Shown here piece after piece: positions 15,151 through 22,989 of a DNA stretch of 64,000 nt. The notes under the pieces are model-generated. The model searched no databases. It was not told the origin of the DNA and worked only from the letters and a program-made list of their open reading frames with translations. The translations under genes and the position numbers were made by a program. The first letter of the stretch is position 1; the number at the start of each line of letters is the position of its first letter. Source of the stretch: JBQTKD01 sp052386455 (GTDB lineage: Bacteria; Actinomycetota; Actinomycetes; Sporichthyales; Sporichthyaceae); assembly GCA_052386455.1 (NCBI GenBank), contig JBQTKD010000035.1:1-64000 (forward strand). The letters are read 5' to 3'.

Positions 15151-17685
15151 ATGACGCCCAAATCCGAATCGCACAACGAACCCGCGCTCGTAACAGACGC
15201 CAGTGGAAGCCCGTTCCAGGGGGTTGCCCACGCGTACCACGAGTCCGACGGCTCGCCGACCCTCGTCGACCCCAGCCCCCGCAGCGTCCCCCGGCGCACC
15301 TTCGTGGGCTTCGTGGTCGCCGGTTCCTCGCTGATCGTCGCGGGCCGCTACGTCCTCGACTCCGACACGGCGGCCGCGGCCGCCCCCAACCCCGGCGTCG
15401 GCGGTCCGGCCGGCGGACGGGTCGAGCGCGCACTCTCCCGCAAGGTTCCGGTCGCCGAGGGCGCCACGCCCATCCTGAGCAACGACCTGCCCGGCGACCA
15501 CTACGACTTCATGGACTTCATGCGGGACGCGACGCGGCCCGTCACCCCGCTGCTCACCCTGGAGCTGAAGTCCAACGGCCGCGTCTACTTCGAGGTGCCG
15601 CGAGCCGAGGTCGGGCAGAGCATCGAGAGCGGTTGCGCGCAGATCATCGCCGACCAGCTCGAGATGTCCTACGACAAGGTCGACATCGTGCAGTCGAAGG
15701 CGCGCATCGACCTGTTGGACGCGCACCTCACCGGTGGCTCCTCCTCCACCTTCTCCCTGTGGGAGCCGCTGCGTGAGCTGAGCGAACTGATCCGGATGCG
15801 GGTCATCGGCGCGGCCGCCACGCAGTGGGGCGTCTCGGCGGACCGGCTGCGCACCAAGGAGGGCGTCGTCTACGGGCCCGGCGGACGGAAGGCTAGCTAC
15901 GGCGACCTGTCCGTTATCGCGGCGTCCCCGCAGAACGAGTTCGTCGGCGCGCTCCTCAACGCGGCCATCGGCCCGCCCAAGCGCGGCGTGATCGGCAAGT
16001 CCGTGCCCCGCAAGGACCTGCGCGAGATCGTCACCGGCAAGAAGATCTTCGCGATGGACCTCGACATCCCGAACGCCCTGCCCTGCATGCTGCGCCGCCC
16101 GCCGCAGATCAACGGCGTGGCCGAGAGCATCAACAACAAGGACAAGATCCTCAAGATGCCGGGCGTCACCGACGTGGCGATCATCCCGGCCGCCCTCCGC
16201 GGCTCCGTCGTGGCGGTGCGGGCGAAGACCTTCGGCCAGTGCGTCGACGCCGTCCGTGCCCTCGACGTCACCTGGGGCGTGGGCACGACCGGCAAGATCA
16301 CCTCCGACGAGATGCTCAAGCAGGTCGACGCCTCGCTGATCCCGATGGAGCCGGGCCACCCGGGCGCGGAGGTGTTCGAAGAGAAGTACACCTTCCAGTT
16401 CCGCGTGTCCGGTCCGCTGGAGACGAACTCCGCGGTGGCGGACGTCCGGGCAGACTCGGCGGAGCTGTGGGGCTCTTCGAAGATTCCCGGAACGGTGCTC
16501 GCGCAGGTGTCGGAACTGCTGAACATGAGCCCGGAGAAGATCGTCTGCAACGTCGTCTACGGCGGTGGCTCGTTCGGCACCACGCTGCACGGCGACCGGT
16601 TCGTCGAGGCCGCGGCTGCGTCGAAGGCGTTCGGCAAGCCGGTGCGCCTGATGTGGCACCGCACCGACCAGGTTCGGTTCGGCCGCGAGAAGCCGGGCGC
16701 CGTTTCCCACGTTCAGGCGACGAAGGTCGGCAACAGCATCACGAGCTTCACCCAGTGGCACGCCTCCGAGGCCTGCGACTTCACGCACAGCGCGGGCGAC
16801 CTGATCACCGCGCAGATGATGAAGAAGGACCCGAGCAGGTACTACGGCAACACCTCGGTGACCGACTGGTTCTACCAGATCGTCACCGCGGTGCCGTACA
16901 ACTTCGGGCCCACGAAGACCGCGCTCACCGAGGCGTACGAGTACGACTTCATCCCGACCGGTCCCGTGCGCAACGTGTACTCCCCGGACGTGGCCTGTGC
17001 CCGCGAGCTCCTCGTCGAGGACCTGGCCAAGGCCTTTGGCATGGACGGCTACCAGTTCCGCCGTGCGTTCGCGAAGAACGCCGAGGTGGTCGCGGTACTC
17101 GACGCGGTGGCCAAGCGGGGCCAGTGGGGCCGCAAGCTGCCCAAGGGCGTGCACCAGGCGATCGCCGTCCACGGCGAGTACAAGGCCCAGACGGCGTGCC
17201 TCATGGAGATCGACAACCGGCCCAAGATCGTCAAGGAGCGCAAGCTTGAGGGCCGGGTCGGCCCGCGCATCACCAAGGCGATCTTCGCTGCGTCGATGGG
17301 CGTGCTGATGAACCCGGACGTCGTCAAGGGCCTCGTCATGGGCGGCATGATCGACGGGATCGCCCACGCGTTCAGCGAGGCCTGCGACTGGCAGGACGGT
17401 CTTCCGATCCAGGGTGGCTGGGACGACTACGGCTGGACCCGCCACTGGGACGCTCCGCTGGAGTTCGAGGCCATCCTCATCGAGCACAGCTCCACGGTGC
17501 CCAGCGGTGTCGGGGAGTTGGGCGTCGGCGCCGGGTTCGCCGCCGCCGCGATCGCCGCGCAGAACGCGCTGGGCAAGAAGGTCACCGGGCTCCCGGTCTT
17601 CTACCGCGACCCCGACCTGATCCAGCCGTTCATCGACAAGAAGGAAGGGCTCCCGCAGAGCCCGACCAAAGCCCTTCCCGCCTGA
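15151..17685 (+). CDS. Xanthine dehydrogenase-family molybdopterin subunit, Tat-exported (IorB-like)
   Basis: The 844-residue protein is the large, molybdenum-cofactor subunit of a xanthine oxidase-family hydroxylase of the isoquinoline 1-oxidoreductase beta type. Near residue 48 it has a twin-arginine motif (PRRTFVG) before a hydrophobic stretch, so it is probably folded with cofactor and exported. The cofactor-binding VVYGGGSFG loop and the C-terminal GVGELGVGAG motif with the catalytic Glu (about E789) are present. The frame is open far upstream, but the ATG at 15151 is chosen because the Tat signal lies 47 residues after it. The [2Fe-2S] subunit gene follows 31 bp downstream. An FAD subunit is absent, so electrons probably pass to a cytochrome or quinone. 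The substrate is unknown. Confidence 0.85.
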   Translation: MTPKSESHNEPALVTDASGSPFQGVAHAYHESDGSPTLVDPSPRSVPRRTFVGFVVAGSSLIVAGRYVLDSDTAAAAAPNPGVGGPAGGRVERALSRKVPVAEGATPILSNDLPGDHYDFMDFMRDATRPVTPLLTLELKSNGRVYFEVPRAEVGQSIESGCAQIIADQLEMSYDKVDIVQSKARIDLLDAHLTGGSSSTFSLWEPLRELSELIRMRVIGAAATQWGVSADRLRTKEGVVYGPGGRKASYGDLSVIAASPQNEFVGALLNAAIGPPKRGVIGKSVPRKDLREIVTGKKIFAMDLDIPNALPCMLRRPPQINGVAESINNKDKILKMPGVTDVAIIPAALRGSVVAVRAKTFGQCVDAVRALDVTWGVGTTGKITSDEMLKQVDASLIPMEPGHPGAEVFEEKYTFQFRVSGPLETNSAVADVRADSAELWGSSKIPGTVLAQVSELLNMSPEKIVCNVVYGGGSFGTTLHGDRFVEAAAASKAFGKPVRLMWHRTDQVRFGREKPGAVSHVQATKVGNSITSFTQWHASEACDFTHSAGDLITAQMMKKDPSRYYGNTSVTDWFYQIVTAVPYNFGPTKTALTEAYEYDFIPTGPVRNVYSPDVACARELLVEDLAKAFGMDGYQFRRAFAKNAEVVAVLDAVAKRGQWGRKLPKGVHQAIAVHGEYKAQTACLMEIDNRPKIVKERKLEGRVGPRITKAIFAASMGVLMNPDVVKGLVMGGMIDGIAHAFSEACDWQDGLPIQGGWDDYGWTRHWDAPLEFEAILIEHSSTVPSGVGELGVGAGFAAAAIAAQNALGKKVTGLPVFYRDPDLIQPFIDKKEGLPQSPTKALPA

Positions 17686-17716
17686 CCTTCTTCCGTAGAC
17701 AAGAGAGGAGTTTCCC

Positions 17717-18199
17717 GTGCCCAAGCATTCGTTCGTCTTGAACGGCAAGAAGGTCGACGTTGACATCGAAGACGATGTGCGTCTCCTGTGGGTTCTGCGC
17801 GACGTTCTGAAGGTTCGTGGCCCGAAGTTCGGTTGCGGCATCGGTGAGTGCTACGCCTGCACCTCGCTGATCAACGGCAAGTCCTTCAACCCGTGTTCGG
17901 TCTCGGTCAAGCACATCAAGGCCTCCGACGAGATCACCACGATCGAGGGTCTGGCCGACACCAAGCACAAGGGCAAGGATCTGCACCCCGTGCAGGAAGC
18001 CTGGATCAAGCACTCCGTTCCGCAGTGCGGCTTCTGCCAGCCCGGCCAGATCATGTCTGCAACCGCGCTGATCAACGACGCCAAGAAGAACAAGCGGAAG
18101 ATCACCGACGCGGACATCGACAACATCCGCAACGTCTGCCGCTGCAACACCTACCCGCGCATTCGCGACGCCATCAAGGACGCCGCGAAGAACATGTAG
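17717..18199 (+). CDS. [2Fe-2S] subunit of the molybdenum hydroxylase (IorA-like)
   Basis: The 160-residue protein has the two cluster motifs of small xanthine oxidase-family subunits. The plant-ferredoxin-type set is Cys40, Cys45, Cys48 and Cys60 (CGIGECYAC...C). The second set is Cys104, Cys107, Cys141 and Cys143 (CGFC...CRC). It has no signal peptide, consistent with co-export bound to the Tat-bearing large subunit. It lies 31 bp downstream of the large subunit with an AGAGGAG ribosome site, and a strong terminator follows. Lys is unusually frequent for this genome, as in the tail of the large subunit. Confidence 0.9.
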   Translation: MPKHSFVLNGKKVDVDIEDDVRLLWVLRDVLKVRGPKFGCGIGECYACTSLINGKSFNPCSVSVKHIKASDEITTIEGLADTKHKGKDLHPVQEAWIKHSVPQCGFCQPGQIMSATALINDAKKNKRKITDADIDNIRNVCRCNTYPRIRDAIKDAAKNM

Positions 18200-18270
18200 G
18201 TCCCGAACTGGGTGTGGGGCGACATCACATCCATTGGTGCTTGCGCTTTGGGCGGCGCGGCACCCCAAAC

Positions 18271-18302
18271 GAGGGCTCGTCCGGGTAACCGGACGGGCCC
18301 TC
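18271..18302 (+). terminator. Strong terminator after the hydroxylase operon
   Basis: A 14-bp stem with one mismatched pair (GAGGGCTCGTCCGG / CCGGACGGGCCCTC) closes on a GTAA tetraloop, 71 bp after the stop codon, and is followed by TCGTT. Confidence 0.8.
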
Positions 18303-18349
18303 GTTCATGAGATGCCCCTTCTCGCACGAACCGCACGTTCTCGAGGGCC

Positions 18350-18365
18350 AGGTGTCCACTTTCGG
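18350..18365 (+). promoter_or_regulatory. 16-bp motif shared with the 20.68-kb operator
   Basis: AGGTGTCCACTTTCGG is identical to 20677-20692. It lies upstream of the DUF2892-sigma factor pair. Only one arm of the palindrome seen at 20.68 kb is present here. Co-regulation of the two loci is inferred. Confidence 0.45.
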
Positions 18366-18435
18366 TCCGTCCGGAGTCTTTAACGGGCATGGGCACGACG
18401 GAGCAGAAGGAGACTGCGATGCTCTTGCACGCCTC

Positions 18436-18690
18436 ATGGCCACCCCCGCCGCCCGGACGATTCGCGGTGCCGGCGGGCTCGCGATCGTGTTCGTCGGGTT
18501 CGAGATCGGGGGCTGGGGCTACCTCCTGGCGCTCGTCGGCGCGCTGGTGTCCGCGCTGGCCTTCCTCAACGTGTGCATGATCGGCCCCCTGCTCGGCGCC
18601 CCGCTGGACTGGGGAAAGCCGAACAGGCGGACGGAACTGGGCACGGACGCGGCCCGGCGCAGCTACCGCGCCTGCGCTCGCCAGAAGTGA
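18436..18690 (+). CDS. DUF2892-type two-helix inner membrane protein
   Basis: The 84-residue product reads MATPAARTIRGAGGLAIVFV and then two adjacent hydrophobic segments, ending in GPLLGAPLDWG, the pattern of DUF2892 proteins related to the YgaP membrane tail. The start is uncertain. The ATG at 18436 is in frame but has no ribosome site, while the better AAGGAG-ATG at 18419 is in another frame that would give only a short peptide. The stop overlaps the GTG of the sigma factor gene (GTGA), so the two are coupled. DUF2892 genes often sit beside rhodaneses, which occur 2 kb downstream. Confidence 0.6.
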   Translation: MATPAARTIRGAGGLAIVFVGFEIGGWGYLLALVGALVSALAFLNVCMIGPLLGAPLDWGKPNRRTELGTDAARRSYRACARQK

Positions 18691-19274
18691 CCCCACGCAC
18701 CGTGAACGTGCCCGGAGAGAGCAGCCGGGCCACCGACCTGCTGCTGGCGGTGGCGCAGGGCGACTCGTCCGCCTTCGACGCGCTCTACCGCCTGTGCCAG
18801 CCGATGGTCGTGGCGACGACGAGAGCGCTGGTCCGCAACCCGGCGATCGCCGAAGAGGTCGTCCAAGAGGTGTGGCTGCAGGTCTGGCGCTCCGCCGACC
18901 GCTACGACCCGTCGCGCGGCACCGCCGAGGCGTGGTTGCGGGTCCTCGCCAAGCACCGGGCGATCGACCGCGTACGCGCGGAACGGCACAGCTCCGAACG
19001 CGAACTGCGCTGGGGCACCAGCGAATCGACCCACCGGCGCGACGAGATCGCCGAGCACATCGAACGCCGCACCAAACGCGCTGCCCTCCTGCGTGGGCTG
19101 AGCCAGCTGACCCACCATCAGCGGGAGGCAATCGCCTTGGCCTACCTGGAGGATCAGACCTATCCGCAGATCGCCGAACGACTGCGCATCTCCCAGGGCG
19201 CGGCGAAAACGCGCGGATACGACGCGCTGGTTCGCCTGCGTCGCCTGCCGGACCTCGCCGCCTGGCAGGCCTGA
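18687..19274 (+). CDS. ECF-family RNA polymerase sigma factor
   Basis: The 195-residue protein has sigma region 2 (LYRLCQPMVVATTRALVRN, then EEVVQEVWLQVWRSADRYDPSRG and AWLRVLAKHRAIDRVRAE) and region 4 (LTHHQREAIALAYLEDQTYPQIAERLRISQGAAKTR). It resembles the SigK-like group. The GTG at 18687 is preferred because it overlaps the stop of the DUF2892 gene. No anti-sigma gene follows. Instead the next gene is convergent and encodes a second ECF factor with an internal zinc-finger motif. Confidence 0.88.
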   Translation: MTPRTVNVPGESSRATDLLLAVAQGDSSAFDALYRLCQPMVVATTRALVRNPAIAEEVVQEVWLQVWRSADRYDPSRGTAEAWLRVLAKHRAIDRVRAERHSSERELRWGTSESTHRRDEIAEHIERRTKRAALLRGLSQLTHHQREAIALAYLEDQTYPQIAERLRISQGAAKTRGYDALVRLRRLPDLAAWQA

Positions 19275-19281
19275 GGCCACG

Positions 19282-20052
19282 TCAGACCGACGGCTCGTCC
19301 ACCGCGGTCGCACGCAGCAAGCGGCTCACGTCCGCGTGCAGGGTTCCCATCTGGCCCCCGCTGCGCAGAACCTCCCGCAGCCCGATGACCGCCTGGGCCA
19401 CCGGTGGGCACCGTTCGCAGGTCCGCAGGTGCTCCTCGACGGTGCGCGAGCCCGCATCGTCCAGCGCGCCGTCCAGATAGGCCGCGGCCAGACTCCGCAC
19501 CTCCAGACACTCGTGCGAGGAGAGGACCGTCAACGCGATGGGCACGGCGAGTTCCTTCGCGAGCCGGAACCGGCCGCGCTGCAGACGCTTGTGCGCCGCG
19601 GCGGTCTCCAGGCCGCAGCTCTCGGCGATCTGCGGAACGGTCCAGCCCTCGCCGTCGTGCAGGGCGAGGATGAGCCGGTCTTGTACGGACAGGCGGGAGA
19701 GCGCCGCCCGCATCGTGTCGACGTCCTCGGCGCGCGCAACGAGGTCGGCCGGATCGGCGAGTTCGAAGGAAAATGCCTCCTGCTCGGGGATCTCGGCGAC
19801 GGGGATCGCCTCGGTACGCACCGCGAGATCGCGTGCGCGATTGACGACGATCCGGTGCAGCCACGTCGACATCGCCGAGTCCGCCCGGAAGCTCGCCCGC
19901 GAACGCCACGCGCGTTCCAGTGCGTCCTGCGTCAGATCGTCGGGGTCGAGGGAGGAACCCGCCACGCGGGAGGCGAGCCGTCGCAGGCGAGGGATCTCCT
20001 CCTGGAGGGCCTTGCGGAACTGCTCGTCGTCGAGCGCGCTGTGCTCGTCCAC
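19282..20052 (-). CDS. ECF sigma factor with C-terminal zinc-finger anti-sigma-like motif
   Basis: The 256-residue protein has region 2 (DPDDLTQDALERAWR, STWLHRIVVNRARDLA) and region 4 (LSVQDRLILALHDGEGWTVPQIAESCGLETAAAHKRLQRGRF). An extra C-terminal domain of about 75 residues carries H-x3-C-x2-C (H208, C212, C215), the ZAS/zf-HC2 signature of zinc-binding anti-sigma factors. A single chain thus joins the sigma factor and a putative redox- or zinc-sensing inhibitor. The GTG at 20052 is chosen for a GAGG core about 7 nt upstream and proximity to the conserved domain; an ATG at 20124 is possible but lacks a ribosome site. It is convergent with the other ECF gene. Confidence 0.85.
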   Translation of the reverse strand: MDEHSALDDEQFRKALQEEIPRLRRLASRVAGSSLDPDDLTQDALERAWRSRASFRADSAMSTWLHRIVVNRARDLAVRTEAIPVAEIPEQEAFSFELADPADLVARAEDVDTMRAALSRLSVQDRLILALHDGEGWTVPQIAESCGLETAAAHKRLQRGRFRLAKELAVPIALTVLSSHECLEVRSLAAAYLDGALDDAGSRTVEEHLRTCERCPPVAQAVIGLREVLRSGGQMGTLHADVSRLLRATAVDEPSV

Positions 20053-20169
20053 GGGGGAGCCTCGTCCCTGAAAGCAACGCGCCCCGAGCGGGACGTCGCG
20101 GGCGGCGCCCGTAGTCTCCCGCATCGCCGTGCTCGGCGAAGCCCGGCCGGCGCCAACGACCCGTACGGG

Positions 20170-20610
20170 CTACGCCTTGACGACGTTGAGGGTGACCACC
20201 GTGCCGGGCGTGCCGACGAGTCGAACGGTGGCGCCCTTCGCCTTCACGCTCGCGCCGGGCTTGACGGTGTACTCCGTCTCGGCGATCGAGACCGTCGCCT
20301 CGGATTCGTTCGACTTCAGCAGGCGCACCGGGATCCCGAAGGGACGGACCACGGATTCCGACGGCGGAATGAAGACCAGGTCGCAGCTCTCGCCGGCGCA
20401 GTTCATGGACGCGGTCTCCGGCGGGGAGCCCATCGCCATGCCGGGAATGTTGTCGTAGTCCGTGTTCGGCATGTCGTCCATCGACTGCGCTGCCGGTGCG
20501 ACGGACTCCGTCGACACCGCGGCGGCGTCGGACTCGTCGTCGCCGCCGCACGCCGCGAGGCTGCCCGCCAACGCCAGGGACAGGACAACGGCGAAGATCG
20601 ACCGGTTCAT
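20170..20610 (-). CDS. Small Met/Asp-rich lipoprotein
   Basis: The 146-residue protein has a lipoprotein signal (MNRSIFAVVLSLALAGSLAAC, lipobox SLAAC) and an acidic linker with clustered Met (MDDMPNTDYDNIPGMAMG). A CAGESCDL pair follows, then a beta-rich C-terminal domain of about 80 residues (VRLLKSNESEATVSIAETEY onwards). I do not recognise the family. The Met cluster and Cys pair could bind a soft metal such as Cu(I), which is inference. It is downstream of nothing on its strand and is divergent from the secreted rhodanese gene, with a palindromic operator between them. Confidence 0.7.
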   Translation of the reverse strand: MNRSIFAVVLSLALAGSLAACGGDDESDAAAVSTESVAPAAQSMDDMPNTDYDNIPGMAMGSPPETASMNCAGESCDLVFIPPSESVVRPFGIPVRLLKSNESEATVSIAETEYTVKPGASVKAKGATVRLVGTPGTVVTLNVVKA

Positions 20611-20663
20611 GAGCACGCGCCTCTCGGATTGCTGGGTCGACGGGTTGGACGAGAGGGTCTGGA

Positions 20664-20689
20664 AAAGTGGACAGGGAGGTGTCCACTTT
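20664..20689. promoter_or_regulatory. Palindromic operator between lipoprotein and secreted rhodanese genes
   Basis: AAAGTGGACA and TGTCCACTTT form a perfect 10-bp inverted repeat with a 6-bp spacer, midway between divergent start codons at 20610 and 20736. The right arm extends into the 16-bp motif that recurs at 18350-18365. A dimeric regulator is likely, but its identity is unknown. Confidence 0.6.
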
Positions 20690-20735
20690 CGGCGCCACGT
20701 CTCGTCCAAGGTCCAGTGAGAAGGAGGTTTCAGCG

Positions 20736-21200
20736 ATGACGATTCGTCCAGTCGCAGCAGCGGTGCTGGCGGCAGTGGCGTTGACGACAGTCCCGGCCGC
20801 CGCGGCGCAGGCGGTGGTCGTGGACCGTTCGGCCGCAACGGCGTCGATCGGCGCGGGCGAGACGGCGGCGAAACCGGCCGTCCGAACCGTGGCGCCAGCA
20901 GAGTTCGCCGCTCGGATGAAGGCGACGAAGGGCCCGTTGATCAACGTGCACACGCCCAACGAGGGCGAGATCGTTGGGACCGATCACCACATCGCCTGGG
21001 ACCGGATCGCCGGCGACAAGCGCCTGCCGAAGAAGCGCGGCGCCGAGATCCTGATCTACTGCCGTAGCGGCACAATGTCCGCCGCCGCCGCGCGGACCCT
21101 GGCCGAGCAGGGCTACACGCGGATCGTGGAGCTCGCCGGCGGATACAACGCCTGGCGTGCCGAGGGCCGGCCGTTCACGCAACCGACGCATCGCCACTGA
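20736..21200 (+). CDS. Secreted rhodanese-like protein
   Basis: The 154-residue protein has a Sec signal (TIRPVAAAVLAAVALTTVPAAAAQA) followed by one rhodanese domain with active-site loop YCRSGTMSAAAA and the C-terminal VELAGGYNAWRAEG motif. A GAAGGAGG site precedes the ATG. An extracytoplasmic rhodanese would transfer or carry sulfane sulfur outside the membrane. It faces the divergent Met-rich lipoprotein gene and opens a 10-kb run of sulfur-related genes. Confidence 0.88.
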   Translation: MTIRPVAAAVLAAVALTTVPAAAAQAVVVDRSAATASIGAGETAAKPAVRTVAPAEFAARMKATKGPLINVHTPNEGEIVGTDHHIAWDRIAGDKRLPKKRGAEILIYCRSGTMSAAAARTLAEQGYTRIVELAGGYNAWRAEGRPFTQPTHRH

Positions 21201-21222
21201 GCGTGCCGGCCCCGTGCACGAC

Positions 21223-21600
21223 CTACCGCTCGACGGGCTTGCCGGCGTCCTTCCAGCCCGCGAAGCCGCTTTCGAGGTGGGCCACGTTCGAATAGCCCAT
21301 CTCCTGCAGGGTGACGGCGGCCAGCGCGGAGCGTCCGCCGCCGGCGCAGTGCAGGATCACTCGAGCGTCGAGAGCCTTCGGCATCTCGGGGGCGGGGCCG
21401 GCTGGGTCGGCCTTCCATTCCAGCACTCCGCGCGGCACGTGGACGGCGCCGGGGATGCGGCCGTTCTCTGCCAGTTCGCTCGGCTCGCGAAGGTCCACCA
21501 GAACGGCGCCGTCGGCCAGCTCGCGTTCCACCGCGTCGGCGTCGAGGTTCTCGATGCGTTCCTTGGCGGCCTTCACGATGTCCGACGCCGACGTTGCCAC
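21223..21600 (-). CDS. Cytoplasmic single-domain rhodanese
   Basis: The 125-residue protein has a rhodanese domain with VLVDLREPSEL, active-site loop LHCAGGGRSALAA and the closing ESGFAGWKDAGKPVE. The GTG at 21600 is preceded by GAGGAGG. The reading frame extends upstream, but that part overlaps the GcvH-like gene. It is the last gene of a leftward operon (YgaP-like rhodanese, GcvH-like protein, this rhodanese), overlapping the GcvH-like gene by 28 bp. It probably passes persulfide sulfur to partners encoded nearby. Confidence 0.88.
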   Translation of the reverse strand: MATSASDIVKAAKERIENLDADAVERELADGAVLVDLREPSELAENGRIPGAVHVPRGVLEWKADPAGPAPEMPKALDARVILHCAGGGRSALAAVTLQEMGYSNVAHLESGFAGWKDAGKPVER

Positions 21601-22118
21601 GGAACCTCCTCGAATCGTCCGGAACTCCATCGTGGCACGGTGGGCACGGCCGCCAGACGGGTCATCCGTCGGTGTTCGTGTCGCGCGCGCACGGTCTGTT
21701 CGAACCACTCCGCCGCGAGGCTGCCGGTGAGTAGCAGATCGAGCCCAGATTCCGCGGGTTCGGCGATCTCGACGAGCCACCCGTCGCCGTAGGGGTCGGC
21801 GAGCAGGAACTCGGGGTTGTCCACGACTCCCTCGTTGACCAGGTGCACCACGCCGCCTACCGGGGCGATCAGCGGCCAGGCGATGGCCCCGGCCTCGACA
21901 CTGCCGAAGACCTCGCCGCGGGCAGCTCGCGCGCCCTTGGGGTCGAGTGCACAGTGCGCCGAGCCGCCGAAGATCTGCGCCGTGAGCGCATGGACGCCGA
22001 CGCGAACGATGTCGGGCGCGACCTCCTGGACCCAGTAGCCCCCGACCGGGTCGTAGGCCCGATCGACGCGGAACTCGAATCCTTGGACGCAGACTCCGCG
22101 CCCCGGCACGTCTCTCAC
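21573..22118 (-). CDS. GcvH-like lipoyl-domain protein lacking the lipoyl lysine
   Basis: The 181-residue protein aligns with glycine cleavage H protein through YWVQEVAPDIVRVGVHALTAQ, an IAPVGGVVHLVNEGVVDNPE segment and LLADPYGDGWLVEI. The position of the lipoylated lysine (ESVKAAS in true GcvH) reads GSVEAGA, so Lys is replaced by Glu (about residue 75). No other glycine cleavage gene is nearby. The protein sits between two rhodanese genes, as lipoate-binding proteins do in some sulfur-oxidation loci. The GTG at 22118 is chosen for a GGAGGA 6 nt upstream, although the frame is open to 22268. A structural or persulfide-binding role is speculation. Confidence 0.75.
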   Translation of the reverse strand: MRDVPGRGVCVQGFEFRVDRAYDPVGGYWVQEVAPDIVRVGVHALTAQIFGGSAHCALDPKGARAARGEVFGSVEAGAIAWPLIAPVGGVVHLVNEGVVDNPEFLLADPYGDGWLVEIAEPAESGLDLLLTGSLAAEWFEQTVRARHEHRRMTRLAAVPTVPRWSSGRFEEVPWQRRRRTS

Positions 22119-22290
22119 GATGGATCCTCCAACTGCCCACTCCGTTGTGGTCACACCAGAACCGATGGCGCGGAGCACGACGAGAGTCGTGCCGAGGTGG
22201 GCGGTACCCAGCGGCGGGCCGAGTTCGCCGGCCACGTCCAGGAACGTGCTGGGTGCGCCGCCGACCACGCGCCCGAACAGAGCATGGACG

Positions 22291-22857
22291 TCAGCGGCGC
22301 AGCGCGGCGACGGCGCCGTCGATCGAGCAGGCGCTGCCCTTGTTGAACGGAAGCTTGGCCAGCAGTAGGCCCATGGTGCAGGTGTTGGTCACCGAGGAGA
22401 ACACCAGGCCGGCGCCGATCATCCCGGCCAGGTAGCGCGCGGGCTCCCACGCGATGCTGACCAGGATCGCGGTCAGCACGATCAGGCCGGCGACGAAGCG
22501 CACCTGGCGCTCCAGGGACCAGACGCCCTTCGCGCTGTTGCCGGGGCCGCCCGCGGCGTTCCAGGCGTTCATGCCGCCGGTCATGAGCGTCGACGCCACG
22601 CCGGCTCGCGTCAGCGTGGCGCACGCCTGTTCCGCACGTCCGCCGCTCTGGCAGATCACGATCAGCGTTCCCGCGCCGTCGGCCAGACTCGCCGCCACCG
22701 GCGCCAGCTGGTCCAGCGGAATGTTGACCGCGCCGGCGATGTGCCGGGCGGCGAACTCGCCGGGAGTCCTGACGTCCAGCAGGCGGGCGGAGCGGCCGCC
22801 CTCCACCAGGGCGCGCACCTCGGCGGCGTGGATCGTCGGCGGGAGCGTCTGGGTCAT
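22291..22857 (-). CDS. YgaP-like membrane rhodanese (rhodanese plus DUF2892)
   Basis: The 188-residue protein combines an N-terminal rhodanese domain (RLLDVRTPGEFAARHIAGA, active-site loop VICQSGGRAEQ, LMTGGMNAWNAAGG) with a C-terminal DUF2892 pair of transmembrane helices (VRFVAGLIVLTAILVSIAW, YLAGMIGAGLVFSSVTNTC). This is the E. coli YgaP architecture, a membrane-bound sulfurtransferase. The ATG at 22857 follows a GAGAGGG. It is the first gene of the leftward operon and lies 28 bp from an operator copy. Confidence 0.9.
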   Translation of the reverse strand: MTQTLPPTIHAAEVRALVEGGRSARLLDVRTPGEFAARHIAGAVNIPLDQLAPVAASLADGAGTLIVICQSGGRAEQACATLTRAGVASTLMTGGMNAWNAAGGPGNSAKGVWSLERQVRFVAGLIVLTAILVSIAWEPARYLAGMIGAGLVFSSVTNTCTMGLLLAKLPFNKGSACSIDGAVAALRR

Positions 22858-22885
22858 GGCGGCCCTCTCTGGTCGCGGAAGCCTT

Positions 22886-22900
22886 AATTGTACGGACAAG
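22886..22900 (+). promoter_or_regulatory. Sulfur-module operator, copy 1
   Basis: AATTGTACGGACAAG contains TTGT-ACGG-ACAA, a dyad of the GT...AC type bound by GntR-family dimers. It recurs inverted at 22946-22960 and again at 31452-31466. It lies upstream of the YgaP-like operon. Confidence 0.7.
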
Positions 22901-22945
22901 TATGCGCGTACGTGTGCGCGCCGACAAGTGGTCGCGGCGGAATAT

Positions 22946-22960
22946 CTTGTCCGTACAATT
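22946..22960 (-). promoter_or_regulatory. Sulfur-module operator, copy 2
   Basis: This is the exact reverse complement of copy 1 (CTTGTCCGTACAATT), starting 60 bp from it. The two copies face each other across the divergent promoter region of the YgaP-like and persulfide dioxygenase operons. Confidence 0.7.
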
Positions 22961-22989
22961 GCTTGTGCTCGACGACGGAACCGGGCACG

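Noticed and set aside
15148..17841. Long open frame on the minus strand opposite the molybdenum hydroxylase
   Set aside because: Composition-driven shadow frame in GC-rich coding DNA; no domain, and the opposite strand encodes a clear enzyme.
18419..18580. ATG with a good AAGGAG ribosome site upstream of the DUF2892 gene
   Set aside because: It opens a different frame that gives a Pro/Arg-rich shadow peptide; the membrane helices lie in the 18436 frame. A two-base frameshift near 18425 cannot be excluded.
21573..22118. Genuine glycine cleavage H protein
   Set aside because: The lipoyl Lys is Glu and no gcvT or gcvP gene is in the window.
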